A stretch of 64,000 bases of DNA, taken from Pseudomonadota bacterium (GTDB taxonomy: Bacteria > Pseudomonadota > Gammaproteobacteria > Enterobacterales > Succinivibrionaceae). The DNA lies in assembly GCA_023460615.1 (NCBI GenBank), contig JAEWPL010000222.1:47064-111063 (forward strand). The letters are read 5' to 3'. Positions 1 to 10,225 of the stretch are shown in pieces (position 1 is the stretch's first letter; every line of letters starts with the position of its first letter). Below the pieces are notes generated by a model that did not search any database, was not told where the DNA came from, and saw nothing but the letters and a program-made list of their open reading frames with translations. The position numbers and the translations under genes were made by a program.

Positions 1-10
1 GAGGTCTGTG

Positions 11-601
11 ATGACAACTATTTATGTTGATTTTGATAATACAATGGTCGAGAGCAATCAGAGAATTATTGAGTTATTAAATGAAAGATATGGTTTATCT
101 AAAACAGAAGCAGATTTACTTGATTACGGATACCAATCCATAGCTCCAATTACCGAAGAAGAAAAAATTGCGTTATTTGAGAGCGATGACTTTTTTGATA
201 ATTTAAAATTTAAAAGTGACTTTTTAAAAGTTTTTAATAAATACTACGGGCAAGTAGAATTTATTGTTACTACAAAAGGCACTCCAAAAAATTTATTAAA
301 AAAAGAAGCCTGGATTAAAGAACATATCCCATATCAGGTGAAATTTGTTGGTATAACTAATGACAGCCTAAGTAAAAAGCAAGTTGATATGTCAGATGGT
401 ATACAGATAGATGATTGTACGGCGGCTTTAGACACAAATGCTAGTTTAAAGATTTTATATAAAGACAATCATAATTTTAGTTGGCAGTCTGATTATAGCA
501 ATACAGATATAATGGTTGTAAATGATTGGGAAGAAATAGATGAAATAATATCTTTCTATTCCATATATGATTATAAAACATTAAGTAAAAAAGGAGAGTA
601 A
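11..601 (+). CDS. HAD-superfamily 5'-nucleotidase-like protein
   Basis: 196 residues. The N-terminal motif VDFDNTMVES (D7, D9) is the HAD nucleophile loop, and a later IDDC matches HAD motif IV, so a Mg-dependent phosphatase acting on a nucleotide is likely (5'(3')-deoxyribonucleotidase type). I start at ATG 11 rather than the GTG at 8, because GAGG at 1-4 is then correctly spaced. It is followed after 3 nt by a dNMP kinase-like gene, which fits a nucleotide pool module. Substrate is inferred, not seen. Confidence 0.7.
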   Translation: MTTIYVDFDNTMVESNQRIIELLNERYGLSKTEADLLDYGYQSIAPITEEEKIALFESDDFFDNLKFKSDFLKVFNKYYGQVEFIVTTKGTPKNLLKKEAWIKEHIPYQVKFVGITNDSLSKKQVDMSDGIQIDDCTAALDTNASLKILYKDNHNFSWQSDYSNTDIMVVNDWEEIDEIISFYSIYDYKTLSKKGE

Positions 602-604
602 CAG

Positions 605-1147
605 ATGAAGAAAATAATTTTATTTAGTGGTAAAGCAGAAAATGGTAAAACTACAGCTGCTGAATTGTTAAAGGATATTTTGGAGTCTGAGGGTCAAAGT
701 GTTGTCATTACGAGATACGCTTATTACCTAAAGGATTTAGCAAAAAGATATTGTAATTGGGATGGGCAAAAAGATGAAGCTGGTCGTCGTTTATTACAAG
801 TATTAGGGACTGATATTATTAGGCAAAAATTAAACAAGCCAAATTTTCACGTTGGTAGAATTTGTGAAGATATAGAAATATGTCAAGATTGTGTAGATTA
901 TGTCTTAATTGATGATACAAGATTTGAAAATGAAATATATTATCCGAAGGCTATGTTTGGCGATAAGGTGGTAGCAATAAGAGTAATAAGAACTACACCA
1001 GATTTTCACTCACATCTTAGCAAAGAACAATTAAATCATAGAAGTGAGACGGCATTAGATAACTTTAAAGGTTTTGACTTTGTGGTTGAAGCGAAGGATA
1101 TTGACGAATTAAAGTCTGCTATGCAAGAATTAAGCAAATCTATTTAG
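605..1147 (+). CDS. Deoxynucleoside monophosphate kinase-like P-loop protein
   Basis: 180 residues. It begins MKKIILFSGKAENGKTT, a Walker A loop (G9-T16) of the GxxxxGKT type, as in phage dNMP kinases and adenylate-kinase-like enzymes. Later VLIDDTRFENE resembles a Walker B/substrate segment seen in phage dNMP kinases of the T4 gp1 type. It would phosphorylate dNMPs for phage DNA synthesis. It lies in tight tandem with the nucleotidase upstream and the RNA polymerase downstream. Confidence 0.7.
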   Translation: MKKIILFSGKAENGKTTAAELLKDILESEGQSVVITRYAYYLKDLAKRYCNWDGQKDEAGRRLLQVLGTDIIRQKLNKPNFHVGRICEDIEICQDCVDYVLIDDTRFENEIYYPKAMFGDKVVAIRVIRTTPDFHSHLSKEQLNHRSETALDNFKGFDFVVEAKDIDELKSAMQELSKSI

Positions 1148-1160
1148 GAGGAGTGATAAC

Positions 1161-3911
1161 GTGACCAAAGTATTGCAAAATCAATACTATATATACAAGA
1201 TACCATCCAACAAAATAACAAAGTTAAAAACGTATAGTTTTAAAGAAGCATCCAAAGATGGTTGCGTTGTCTCTATTGGTGATAATCTTGTATTAGCCAA
1301 AATTAGAGAATATTATGGGGAAAATGGTGACCACGTTTCTTTATACAATAAAGTGCAAAATATACGTAAAGAAATGAAGAAAATTAGAAAGTTGCCTACA
1401 AGCACAGAAAATGTTGAAGCGATTAGAAATCTTCAATCACAGTTGGATAATCTATTGTTTGTAGACGATATAGTAAATATAAAAGTAGTTACAAAAAAAG
1501 AATATAGGGAATTAGGAAGAAAAGGCTTTGATTTAAACGGTAAACATTATGTGAGATTTATGGTTGGTTCAGGTCAAATGCGTAGAAATACAGTAACATT
1601 TATTAATGAAGAATTATTTGATTATATGCAAGAAAGACTTATGTGTGGTCTTAGTGGTAAAATTAAGACAATTAATTTGGCTAAATTATCTGCATATTTT
1701 GCATTATCTTTTTCATCTGTACTTTGGGTTAGAGAACCTAGGGTGTGTGTTATAAAAGATTTTGACACTGTAATACCAAATCAAAAATTGAACTGGATAA
1801 ACAAGGGTGAAGATGGTAATACGGTTACACAGATTTATAAAGATATTAAATTAAATAGTGCTGATGGACAAGGGTTAATTAGTCCAGAGATGGCTAAATT
1901 GTGGGCTGAGGATATGCACTTAAATTATGTGCCTTGTTCATTTGTTGTTAGGACGGCATTTGTAAAGGGCAATCTTGTACCATTTGACTTTAAAGAATAT
2001 GCTAAAGAACATGGCGTCACTACTATCAAAGATAGATATGGTACCGAATATAATGTTGAAGATGTAGATGTGCTTTTATCAGAAAGCCAATTTAAGATGG
2101 CTAAGTATTATTCATCTTGGGAAGGATATTTAAGTTATCATAAAGCCTATAATTTAAAATGGGGCGTTGCTCGTTATAATAAAGAGTTTGATGATGAGTA
2201 TGTCCTAACTAACTATCAATATATTCAGGTGTTAAACTTAAATAAGGAAGACATAGATGGTTTAATATCATATACAACAAATTGGATAAAAAATATTTGT
2301 AGTGGTAATTTAGAATATGCTTTGACTTATAATGTAGGGGTGAAAAATCCAGCATTGAGTGTAGATAGCATAATCAATTCTTGTGGTAGCACTTTTACTA
2401 AAGCAATTATTAAAAATCCAGAGATGTTGAAAGATGGGTTTGTTCAAAGAAAAATATATAACTCTATAAAAGAGAGTATAAGACAAGCGAAGATTGGTCG
2501 TATATGGGTTAAAGGTAATTATTCTTTTATGATTAGTGACCCCGTTGCTCAATGTAGAAGTGCATTAGGTTTAAGTCCTGATGGCTTATTACCAGCCAAT
2601 CACGTATATGGAAATTTCTGGAACAAGCGAGGTGTTTCTGGCGAGGTGTGTCTTTTAAGAAGTCCATTGACACATTATTCAGAAGTTAATGTACAAAAAT
2701 TGTCGAATACAGAAGAAATGCAGAAGTGGTATAAGTATATATATAGTGGTATAATTTATAATATTTATGATATTAGCGTAGTTAAACACGCAGACTCTGA
2801 TTTTGATGGCGATATTTGCATGGCGACAGATAATCCATATTTTCTTAAAGGGGCAAAAAGAGAAGAGCTCCCAATTATGTATGACAAAGAAGCAGTCCCA
2901 ACTCAAAAAATAACATTGCCTAATCAAATTAGATGTGATATTAAAGGGTTAGATACTAAGGTTGGCCAGATAACAAATTATTCTACTAGTATGCTGGCGA
3001 TGTTACCATTGTTCAAGGGTGAGAAGCAACAAGACCAAAAACAAGAAATAGAAACACGTTTAAAATTGCTTAGGGAATTGCAAGGGGCAGAAATCGATAA
3101 AATTAAAGGAACCGCCCCACCAAACTTTCCAAAATCTTGGAGACATTGGGTTCACATCAATAAGGATGACGACGATATAACTAAAGCTGAGAAATATAAA
3201 TATAATTCTATGGTTGTAAAAAAGAAGCCATACTTCTTTATATATTTGTATAGTACTCTAATGAATGATTATAAGAACTACGAAAAGAATTTTAACAGCA
3301 TCAGTCTTACACATTTTGGTGTACCAATAAAAGTTTTGTTGAGAAGAAAAGACCATACAGAAGGGGAAATGAATTTACTTAGAAAGTATCGTAAATATTC
3401 TCCAGTACTAGAAACAGATTGTGTGATGAATATCTTGTGTAAAGAAATTGAAAATGTAGAGTTCGATATTAAGTACAAGCCAAATTGTACAAGTTTATTG
3501 CCAGAATTTGCTGATAGAACAGAAATCGATGAAGATAAGATGGTTAAGTTAGTAGAAGTGTATAAAGGATATAAAGCTCAAAAAAAGTATAAAGGCATTG
3601 AGGCGTTGGTCGATAACGAAGGAATACAAGATGATGATATGAATGAAATATTGAGAGGGGTTTTATATGCTAACCGTGATGAATATAAAAACAATATGTT
3701 AGATTTATTTACGTCATCTAAAGAGTTATTTAATCATCTAGTAGTTATGTGCGAACGAAACAACTGGTCTTGTGATTGTATTTGGGATATTGTTGGTGAT
3801 GATATTATAGATATTATACCTTATGGAAATACGCAGGTCGTAGTAGAGGATGCCGACGGCTTTGAATATTTGGGGCGTAACTATAAATTAGAGGAGGTAA
3901 AGAGATGTTAA
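1161..3911 (+). CDS. Phage single-chain DNA-dependent RNA polymerase, YonO-like
   Basis: 916 residues. The diagnostic DFDGD (residues 547-551, in HADSDFDGDICMA) is the metal-binding DxDGD loop of the two-barrel RNA polymerases: bacterial beta', eukaryotic RdRP/QDE-1 and SPbeta YonO. Upstream of it lies an RSPLTHYSEV segment and a conserved-looking ALGLSPDGLLP stretch. Size matches YonO (about 900 residues), which transcribes late genes of SPbeta. It is too small to be a beta plus beta' set, so a single-chain polymerase is inferred. Start is GTG with AGGAGG 8 nt upstream. The next gene overlaps its end by 7 nt. It is not a T7-type polymerase. Confidence 0.8.
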   Translation: MTKVLQNQYYIYKIPSNKITKLKTYSFKEASKDGCVVSIGDNLVLAKIREYYGENGDHVSLYNKVQNIRKEMKKIRKLPTSTENVEAIRNLQSQLDNLLFVDDIVNIKVVTKKEYRELGRKGFDLNGKHYVRFMVGSGQMRRNTVTFINEELFDYMQERLMCGLSGKIKTINLAKLSAYFALSFSSVLWVREPRVCVIKDFDTVIPNQKLNWINKGEDGNTVTQIYKDIKLNSADGQGLISPEMAKLWAEDMHLNYVPCSFVVRTAFVKGNLVPFDFKEYAKEHGVTTIKDRYGTEYNVEDVDVLLSESQFKMAKYYSSWEGYLSYHKAYNLKWGVARYNKEFDDEYVLTNYQYIQVLNLNKEDIDGLISYTTNWIKNICSGNLEYALTYNVGVKNPALSVDSIINSCGSTFTKAIIKNPEMLKDGFVQRKIYNSIKESIRQAKIGRIWVKGNYSFMISDPVAQCRSALGLSPDGLLPANHVYGNFWNKRGVSGEVCLLRSPLTHYSEVNVQKLSNTEEMQKWYKYIYSGIIYNIYDISVVKHADSDFDGDICMATDNPYFLKGAKREELPIMYDKEAVPTQKITLPNQIRCDIKGLDTKVGQITNYSTSMLAMLPLFKGEKQQDQKQEIETRLKLLRELQGAEIDKIKGTAPPNFPKSWRHWVHINKDDDDITKAEKYKYNSMVVKKKPYFFIYLYSTLMNDYKNYEKNFNSISLTHFGVPIKVLLRRKDHTEGEMNLLRKYRKYSPVLETDCVMNILCKEIENVEFDIKYKPNCTSLLPEFADRTEIDEDKMVKLVEVYKGYKAQKKYKGIEALVDNEGIQDDDMNEILRGVLYANRDEYKNNMLDLFTSSKELFNHLVVMCERNNWSCDCIWDIVGDDIIDIIPYGNTQVVVEDADGFEYLGRNYKLEEVKRC

Positions 3912-4690
3912 TATTTGATGAAAAAAAATATGCAGAGAACATAATTAACAATAAGAGATATAAAACTGTCAAGACGCAAGGTAGAGAGCGTTGCGTTTTA
4001 GTTAGATATTTAACATCTCTAAACTATTCTGTAGAAGAGATAAAAGAGGTTCTTTTAGAAATACCTATGTCTGGCGGCGAATATTTATCTTCAAAAGATA
4101 AAGATGTGATTTTTTCAAAGATTATTGCCAAGGCTAATGAATATGAATTTGTAACTAATAAAGTTGTTAAGATATATCAGTCTGAACTTGATATTATAGA
4201 ACAGGTTGAGGATGATTATGCTAGGCATCTATTATTTATTTATTTAGTGTATTATAAATGGGCTTCTACTGTCTCTCATTTACAATTTTATAGCAAAAAG
4301 AATGATGTCATGATGGTAACTGAAAATAATAATGATGTTTGGAAATTGGCAGGGTTATCGAAGTTAAGAGTAGCAGATAGATACAGACTTTGTAATTTGT
4401 TGTTTAATAAAGGACTTTATAAAATAGATAATTTTAAAGCCTATAATTATATCTACATTCCATTTGTTGAGGATGATGGAGATGTAGCTATAGAGATTTC
4501 AAACTTTGACAATATATTAGGCGAATTATTAATTTATGAAAAACCAACCGAATACAAGAGATGTGTTGTTTGTAATACTGTAATCAAAAAAACGCGTTCT
4601 CCTAAAAAATATTGTATTAATTGTGCTTACAAGGAAAACTTAAGAAAGACAAAAGAAAGAAAAAGTGGTTTGAAAACCCAATCGTCTTAA
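3905..4690 (+). CDS. Hypothetical protein with C-terminal C4 zinc finger
   Basis: 261 residues, start overlapping the polymerase stop with AGAGGAGG just upstream. The last about 45 residues carry CVVC...CINC followed by a Lys/Arg-rich tail, a likely nucleic-acid-binding zinc ribbon. The rest is helical and unrecognised. Translational coupling to the RNA polymerase makes a partner or DNA-binding accessory role possible, but this is only inferred from position. Confidence 0.6.
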   Translation: MLIFDEKKYAENIINNKRYKTVKTQGRERCVLVRYLTSLNYSVEEIKEVLLEIPMSGGEYLSSKDKDVIFSKIIAKANEYEFVTNKVVKIYQSELDIIEQVEDDYARHLLFIYLVYYKWASTVSHLQFYSKKNDVMMVTENNNDVWKLAGLSKLRVADRYRLCNLLFNKGLYKIDNFKAYNYIYIPFVEDDGDVAIEISNFDNILGELLIYEKPTEYKRCVVCNTVIKKTRSPKKYCINCAYKENLRKTKERKSGLKTQSS

Positions 4691-4785
4691 ACCCCTTATT
4701 TTACTAGGCAAACGTACGTTCTATCAAAAAATATTATTAATGAAAGAGAAAAAATAAGAAAATCCAGTAAAAAAGGAGAGTATGT
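4691..4785 (+). other. Short intergenic leader
   Basis: 95 nt, AT-rich, no gene. It ends in AAAAAAGGAGAG, the ribosome binding site of the phosphoesterase gene. I see no consensus sigma-A promoter or terminator. A short self-complementary AACGTACGTT lies near 4720. Confidence 0.4.
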
Positions 4786-5964
4786 ATGGAAGCATTTAAA
4801 AGATTAGAAAATGAAGATGAAAATGCGTACATATGGCGTGTGTGTGACAACAAAGATTTAATAGGTACTTGGCAAGACGTTTGTGATTTATTAAATTCAG
4901 AATTAAATCACGATTATAATGAGTCTTGGTATAGAAAGATGTATCAAAGTTTTATGATGATGTTTGATGCGATAAAAAGTAAATATTTCGATGATGAACA
5001 AATACATAAAATAGAACAGAAAAAACAAGAGCTTATTAAAGAGCGTTTTCGTTTAAACGATGAGCGTGTAGCATATAATAGAGCATTACGCAATGACGCA
5101 AGATTAGAAAGTAGATTAGATAAATTAGAGGAAGCTATATTGGACTTTGGTAAAGAAGCCTATGTTAGTAGCCCAGTAAAAACTATAAAATCAGACAATG
5201 ATTTATTAGTTATTTTGAGTGACCTCCATATAGGACAGACGTTTGATAGTTTTGGTGGTAAATATAATACGGATATAGCAAAGCAAAGATTGTGTAAATA
5301 TTTAGACGAGATAATTGCTTTAAGAGATATATATAATTCTGAAAATTGTTATGTGTCTTTACAAGGGGATTTAATTAGTAATTCAATTCATAAGACTATA
5401 GCAATTACCAATCAAGAGAACGTTATACAACAAATTAAAAAAGCTAGTGAACTTGTTACTATGTTTGTTTATGAATTAAGTAAACATTTTAATAAGGTTA
5501 TGGTTACAAGCGTAAGCGGTAATCATTCACGTTTAGATAAAAAAGAAGACGCACTGAAAGATGAGCGTTTAGATGATATTGTGATTTGGTATATGAATGC
5601 TGCATTAAGTGGTGTAAACAATGTAGAATTAAAGACAAACAATGAAGATAGTACTTTTGCTGAAATGGATATTAGAGGAAAAAAGTACATTAATGTTCAC
5701 GGAGATTATGACGCTTTTTCTAAAGCTGGTATAGCAAGTTTGTCAATGATGTTAGGATATTTTCCATACGCCATCACATTTGGGCACCTACATACTTGTG
5801 CTATGCAGGATGAAGGTGGCGTAAAAATACTTAGAGGTGGTAGCTTGGCTGGTAGCGGCGACGATTATACAATTCAAAAGAGGTTACCTGGCAATGCCAC
5901 ACAAATGGTCTGTGTTTGTACTGCTGATGGCATAAAATCATATAATGTTATAGAACTAAGTTAG
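4786..5964 (+). CDS. Metallophosphoesterase
   Basis: 392 residues. The C-terminal two thirds carries the calcineurin-like motifs in order: SDLHIGQ, QGDLIS, SGNHSR, NVHGDYD and FGHLHT, so it is a two-metal phosphoesterase. The N-terminal about 125 residues form a separate helical, charged domain with a Trp-rich start, common in phage versions encoded just before terminase. A substrate cannot be read from sequence; nuclease or phosphodiesterase activity are both possible. A terminator overlaps its stop codon. Confidence 0.8.
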   Translation: MEAFKRLENEDENAYIWRVCDNKDLIGTWQDVCDLLNSELNHDYNESWYRKMYQSFMMMFDAIKSKYFDDEQIHKIEQKKQELIKERFRLNDERVAYNRALRNDARLESRLDKLEEAILDFGKEAYVSSPVKTIKSDNDLLVILSDLHIGQTFDSFGGKYNTDIAKQRLCKYLDEIIALRDIYNSENCYVSLQGDLISNSIHKTIAITNQENVIQQIKKASELVTMFVYELSKHFNKVMVTSVSGNHSRLDKKEDALKDERLDDIVIWYMNAALSGVNNVELKTNNEDSTFAEMDIRGKKYINVHGDYDAFSKAGIASLSMMLGYFPYAITFGHLHTCAMQDEGGVKILRGGSLAGSGDDYTIQKRLPGNATQMVCVCTADGIKSYNVIELS

Positions 5965-5980
5965 TCTTAGTTTTTTTTAT
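5954..5980 (+). terminator. Intrinsic terminator after phosphoesterase
   Basis: AACTAAG (5954-5960), loop TTAGT, CTTAGTT (5966-5972), followed by a run of T residues. The stem overlaps the stop codon of the phosphoesterase gene and separates it from the packaging genes. Confidence 0.7.
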
Positions 5981-5997
5981 TTTTGAAAGAAAGGTGA

Positions 5998-6837
5998 ATG
6001 CACGTGGCAACTAAATATAAGAAGCCTATAAAAAAAGTTGAGGGTCAACAAAAAGTTATTTGTCAAAATAAAGATTGCGATAAAATGGGCAAGCACTTAA
6101 GTGTGGATGATTTTTATAAATCACGTAATGCTATGGTGCAACACCATCCTTATTGCAAAGATTGTGTTAATAAAATGATTGACGTTAATAATTTAGAGTC
6201 AGTATATAGTGTATTAAAAGTGTTAGACACTCCTTTTATAATGGATATTTGGAATGATGTGTGTAATTCTGGTACAACCAATTATATGGGAGATTATTTA
6301 AGGGCTATAAATTTTACATATAGAAAAAAATATGCGGGTATGGGTTTTGACGATAGTATATTTGAATTATCTGAAAACGAAGAAATAAGTAATAATGTAC
6401 AGGCTGCTTTTGATGATACTCCAGTTTGGAGTGATGAGTGGCAAGGCAAGTACACTAAGTCTGACTTAAAATATTTAAACGATTATTATAATGGATTACA
6501 AAATGATTTTAAAATAATCACTACAAACCATAGAGATTATGCTAGAAAAATTGCTCAAGCATCTTTGTCTCAAATGAAAGCATATCAACATTTATTACAG
6601 GGTGAAGAGGGTGCCGACTTAGCATACGAAAAAGCTACTAAAATATTTGATATGTTATCTAAATCAGCTCAATTTGCTGAAAGCCAACGTGGAGCTAATG
6701 ATGTTGCTTTAGGTTGTTTTGGTAGAGTATTTGATGCAGTTGAAAAACACAATTGGGTTCCAGAGTATATTCCAACTGATGAAGATATGTATGACAAGTT
6801 ATTAAATCAATTCTCTAATATTGAGAGGAGTTTATAA
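5998..6837 (+). CDS. Putative terminase small subunit
   Basis: 279 residues, directly upstream of and overlapping the large terminase. N-terminal zinc-finger-like cysteines: CQNKDC near residue 22 and CKDC near residue 57. The rest is helical. Small terminase subunits bind the packaging site. The assignment rests mainly on position and size; the zinc finger agrees with a DNA-binding role. ATG at 5998 is used; a GTG at 6004 is possible. Confidence 0.6.
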   Translation: MHVATKYKKPIKKVEGQQKVICQNKDCDKMGKHLSVDDFYKSRNAMVQHHPYCKDCVNKMIDVNNLESVYSVLKVLDTPFIMDIWNDVCNSGTTNYMGDYLRAINFTYRKKYAGMGFDDSIFELSENEEISNNVQAAFDDTPVWSDEWQGKYTKSDLKYLNDYYNGLQNDFKIITTNHRDYARKIAQASLSQMKAYQHLLQGEEGADLAYEKATKIFDMLSKSAQFAESQRGANDVALGCFGRVFDAVEKHNWVPEYIPTDEDMYDKLLNQFSNIERSL

Positions 6838-8597
6838 TGGCTTCATATAAAAATTTTAGTCAAAAAAGAAGAGCTGCACAAACTTGGGCATATAATGATA
6901 CTGATAATCCATTAAGTTATGACCCAATTAATAATGAAAAAATTGACTATGAAGAATGGACAAAATTCTTATCATACTATAGATATTATATAGATAAATT
7001 TGCCGTAGATATTTTAGGAGTAAACTTATTTCCATTTCAAAGATTAATAATGAGGGCTATGGCAAGATACCCTAATGCAATGTTAATATGCTGTCGTGGT
7101 TTAGGTAAATCTTGGCTGTGTGCTTTGTTTATGATATGCATGGCAATTCTTTATCCTGGTATGGCTGTCGGAATTGTTTCTGGAAATGGAAATCAAGCAC
7201 GTATGGTTATCAAACAAAAAATAGAGGGTGAGTTGCAAAAGAACGAAAATATCAAGAGAGAAATATCAAACATAAAGACGAGTACTGATGACTGTATAGT
7301 AACTCTCAAAAACGGCAGTTCTATACGTGCTATTACTTTAGGTACCAATCAAAAAGGCGATAATGCTCGTGGTTGGCGTTTCCAATTAGTCTTGGTGGAC
7401 GAAGCGAGATTAGTTAAAGATAACACTTTAACAGAGGTTATTCGTCCGATGATAAAGACGCCAAGACAAAATGCAATTGATTTACACGACAAATATCCAG
7501 AGAACCCTATTGAGAAGGGTAGAATGATTTATATTTCTTCTGCTTGGTTAAAGACTTGTGACTTATACCAAAAGTTTTTAAATTTCTATCATTCAATGAT
7601 TAGCGGAGATAAGCACTACTTTGTAGCGAGTTTGGATTATAAAGTAGGAATTGATGCGGGTTTATTTTCTCAAGAAGAAATAGATATAGAAAAAGAAAGT
7701 CCAGATATGTCTTTAGATAAATTTGCTTATGAATATGAAGGAACATTTGTTGGTAGTTCTAACGATAGTTATTATCCATATTCATTAACAAATAAATGTC
7801 GTGTCTTAGATAGGTGTGAATTATTACAACCTAAGAAGACACAGTATTCATATGTAATTACACACGACGTTGCCGTATCAACTAAAGCTGGTTCCGATAA
7901 TTCGTGTACACACGTTATTAAGTTAATACCAAAAAGTAATGGTACATTTGATAAGCACGTTGTTTTTACAAAGACATTAAATGGAGCTAGTTTAAAAGAA
8001 CAAAGGGACTTATTGCGTGAGTTATTACACATTAGGTTCCCTAATACAGAAAAACTCGTAATTGACGTTCGTAGTGCTGGACAAGGATTGCTTTCTTTAT
8101 TGGAAGAGCCTTGGTCTTATCGTAATGAAAGAGGAGATATTGAAGAATATCCACCGTTAATTCAGGACGATGATGAAGAGACGATGAGAACCTTGCCTAA
8201 CGCAGAACCAATTATTAGAGGTATTCAAGCAACTGCTGATTTTAACAGTACTTATTATCCTTATATGAAAAGTTGTTTTGAAGACCAGAGTTTGAAATTA
8301 TTAGTTGATAGTAATGAGACAGATGAACTATATAAAGCTGGAAAGTATACAGCTGAAGAACAAGTAATGCACGTTGAACACGATAATTTAATGCAAGAGC
8401 TTAGTAATATTAAAAGAGACTTCGGTCTTAATGGTCAGATATTATATGACCGTATTGTTAAATCTGCTAAACGTGACCGTGCGACATCTTTAATGTACGG
8501 GTTGTCTGTTGTGTTTGAATATGAAAAACAAGGTAAGGCCGATATAGGTAGAACAGAAGTTGACACCTTAAAATATTTGGCTGGATACATTTATTAG
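6837..8597 (+). CDS. terL: Terminase large subunit
   Basis: 586 residues. ATPase motor: Walker-A-like CCRGLGKS (residues 85-92) and Walker B LVLVDEAR (D188, E189). The C-terminal RNase H-like nuclease is marked by HDVAVS (D344) and IDVRSAG (D410). It cuts and packages DNA into proheads. ATG overlaps the stop of the small subunit (TAATG), so translation is probably coupled. The portal gene follows. Confidence 0.93.
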   Translation: MASYKNFSQKRRAAQTWAYNDTDNPLSYDPINNEKIDYEEWTKFLSYYRYYIDKFAVDILGVNLFPFQRLIMRAMARYPNAMLICCRGLGKSWLCALFMICMAILYPGMAVGIVSGNGNQARMVIKQKIEGELQKNENIKREISNIKTSTDDCIVTLKNGSSIRAITLGTNQKGDNARGWRFQLVLVDEARLVKDNTLTEVIRPMIKTPRQNAIDLHDKYPENPIEKGRMIYISSAWLKTCDLYQKFLNFYHSMISGDKHYFVASLDYKVGIDAGLFSQEEIDIEKESPDMSLDKFAYEYEGTFVGSSNDSYYPYSLTNKCRVLDRCELLQPKKTQYSYVITHDVAVSTKAGSDNSCTHVIKLIPKSNGTFDKHVVFTKTLNGASLKEQRDLLRELLHIRFPNTEKLVIDVRSAGQGLLSLLEEPWSYRNERGDIEEYPPLIQDDDEETMRTLPNAEPIIRGIQATADFNSTYYPYMKSCFEDQSLKLLVDSNETDELYKAGKYTAEEQVMHVEHDNLMQELSNIKRDFGLNGQILYDRIVKSAKRDRATSLMYGLSVVFEYEKQGKADIGRTEVDTLKYLAGYIY

Positions 8598-8614
8598 GAA
8601 GGGCAGGTGTAATA

Positions 8615-10213
8615 ATGAGTAAGAAAAAAGATAATAATAATAAGGTTCTTTTGTCTGAGAATGAAGTTGTAGAAACTTTAGAAGCTGTACAAAGAGCGTT
8701 CGATGTATTAGATTTCGCTAAAGGATATAACGATGGTGTTTATAGTCCTATGACGCAAAATACATTAATGAAGAACTTAAATATTTCTTCTGTTGTGCCA
8801 GATAGAGCTGGTATTGAAGAAGCATTAAAAGACCCAGCAAATCACGAAACGTCATTAGTATCTTATGGTCAGTCATATTATTTTAGCAGTCTAATGTATA
8901 AACGTAATTTAGAATACATTGCGAATTTACCTGCTTTTGACCTAGAAATGACTTGTATCAATGCTACAGCCGCTGATTATAACACAACCAAATATAAAAA
9001 CGATTATAAAGCCATTGCAAACTTTCTGGATAAATTTGATTATAGAGCTCAATTTAAAGAGGTTCTATGGAATTTATTAATGGAAGAAACATATTATGGC
9101 ATCTTTAGAAAGTTTGACAGCAAAAGCGTATTACAACAATGGCCTTGGAAGTATGCTAAAGTCACTGGTAAATTTGAATATGGTTTATTATATGATATTG
9201 ATATGAACTATTTTTTACAAGGGATTGTAGACTTAAACTGCTATCCAGATTGGTTAAAAAAGAAATATAAAGAGGTTTTTAGTGCTGATACAAACGCTTA
9301 TAAGCCAGGTAATAAATTGAATAATAGAACTGGTAAATTTGCAACTTGGGTTCAAACATCACCAGAAGAAGGTTTTTGGTGTTTTAAATTTAATCCAAAA
9401 CATTCATTACAGGTTCCATTCTTTAGTGCAATGCTGCCAGAGATGGCTGTTGTTCCTTTGATGAGAAGATTGCAAGTTGACCAAAGTATGGCTGCTGCTC
9501 GTAAATTATTAGTAAGTTCAGTGCCATATTTAAAAGAGAAGAAATCTTCTAGTGTCGCTAATCAATTAGCTATTGATGCCGATGTTTTAGGTAAATTCAT
9601 CGGTTTAGCAGCACAAGGAATTGAGAATGCTATTAAGATTTTAGCATTACCAACAGAGGATATTAAGGGTGTAGAATTTGAAAATACAGATAAAGACACC
9701 TATAAAAACTTTATGGCGATTACAAGTTCATTATTAAGTGGAGGCAAGGTAATATTTTCTACTGATGAAAATCAAAATGCTATAGAAACACAATTATCAT
9801 TGAACTTAGATGAGCTGTTAGCGGAGTCGATTTATCCTCAATTTGAAGAATTTTTAAATTACTTTGCAAATAAAGAAACAAAGAAGTTTAAATGGAAATT
9901 TAGATTTGTTGGATGCAATGACCAATTTGATAGACTAAGACGCCAAAATGAAGCTTTCACTTATGCCGATAAGGGTGTCGTGTTACCAAATAAGATAGCG
10001 TCGTCTTTAGGATTAAATAAAATAGAATTAGAAAGAGAACTAGAAGAGGCAAATGCTACAGGATTTACTGATAAGTTAATGATGATGGTCAATATAAATA
10101 CAATGTCGCCTAATAATGCTGGTCGTCCCACTAAAGACGATGCAGATTTAACAGACAGCGGGGCAAAGACTAGGTCTAATGCTTCAAATATTGAAAAAGG
10201 CGGAAAGGTTTAA
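8615..10213 (+). CDS. Portal protein
   Basis: 532 residues immediately after the terminase, the usual place and size for a portal. It contains a helical core with repeated aromatic residues, and a C-terminal acidic, low-complexity tail with DDADLTDSG. No catalytic motifs. It forms the dodecameric DNA gate at the head vertex. Assignment is by gene order and length rather than a motif. Confidence 0.8.
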   Translation: MSKKKDNNNKVLLSENEVVETLEAVQRAFDVLDFAKGYNDGVYSPMTQNTLMKNLNISSVVPDRAGIEEALKDPANHETSLVSYGQSYYFSSLMYKRNLEYIANLPAFDLEMTCINATAADYNTTKYKNDYKAIANFLDKFDYRAQFKEVLWNLLMEETYYGIFRKFDSKSVLQQWPWKYAKVTGKFEYGLLYDIDMNYFLQGIVDLNCYPDWLKKKYKEVFSADTNAYKPGNKLNNRTGKFATWVQTSPEEGFWCFKFNPKHSLQVPFFSAMLPEMAVVPLMRRLQVDQSMAAARKLLVSSVPYLKEKKSSSVANQLAIDADVLGKFIGLAAQGIENAIKILALPTEDIKGVEFENTDKDTYKNFMAITSSLLSGGKVIFSTDENQNAIETQLSLNLDELLAESIYPQFEEFLNYFANKETKKFKWKFRFVGCNDQFDRLRRQNEAFTYADKGVVLPNKIASSLGLNKIELERELEEANATGFTDKLMMMVNINTMSPNNAGRPTKDDADLTDSGAKTRSNASNIEKGGKV

Positions 10214-10225
10214 GGAGGTTAGAGT

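Noticed and set aside
2310..3478. Three - strand open frames inside the RNA polymerase gene
   Set aside because: Shadows of a strong coding frame; no ribosome sites or recognisable protein features.
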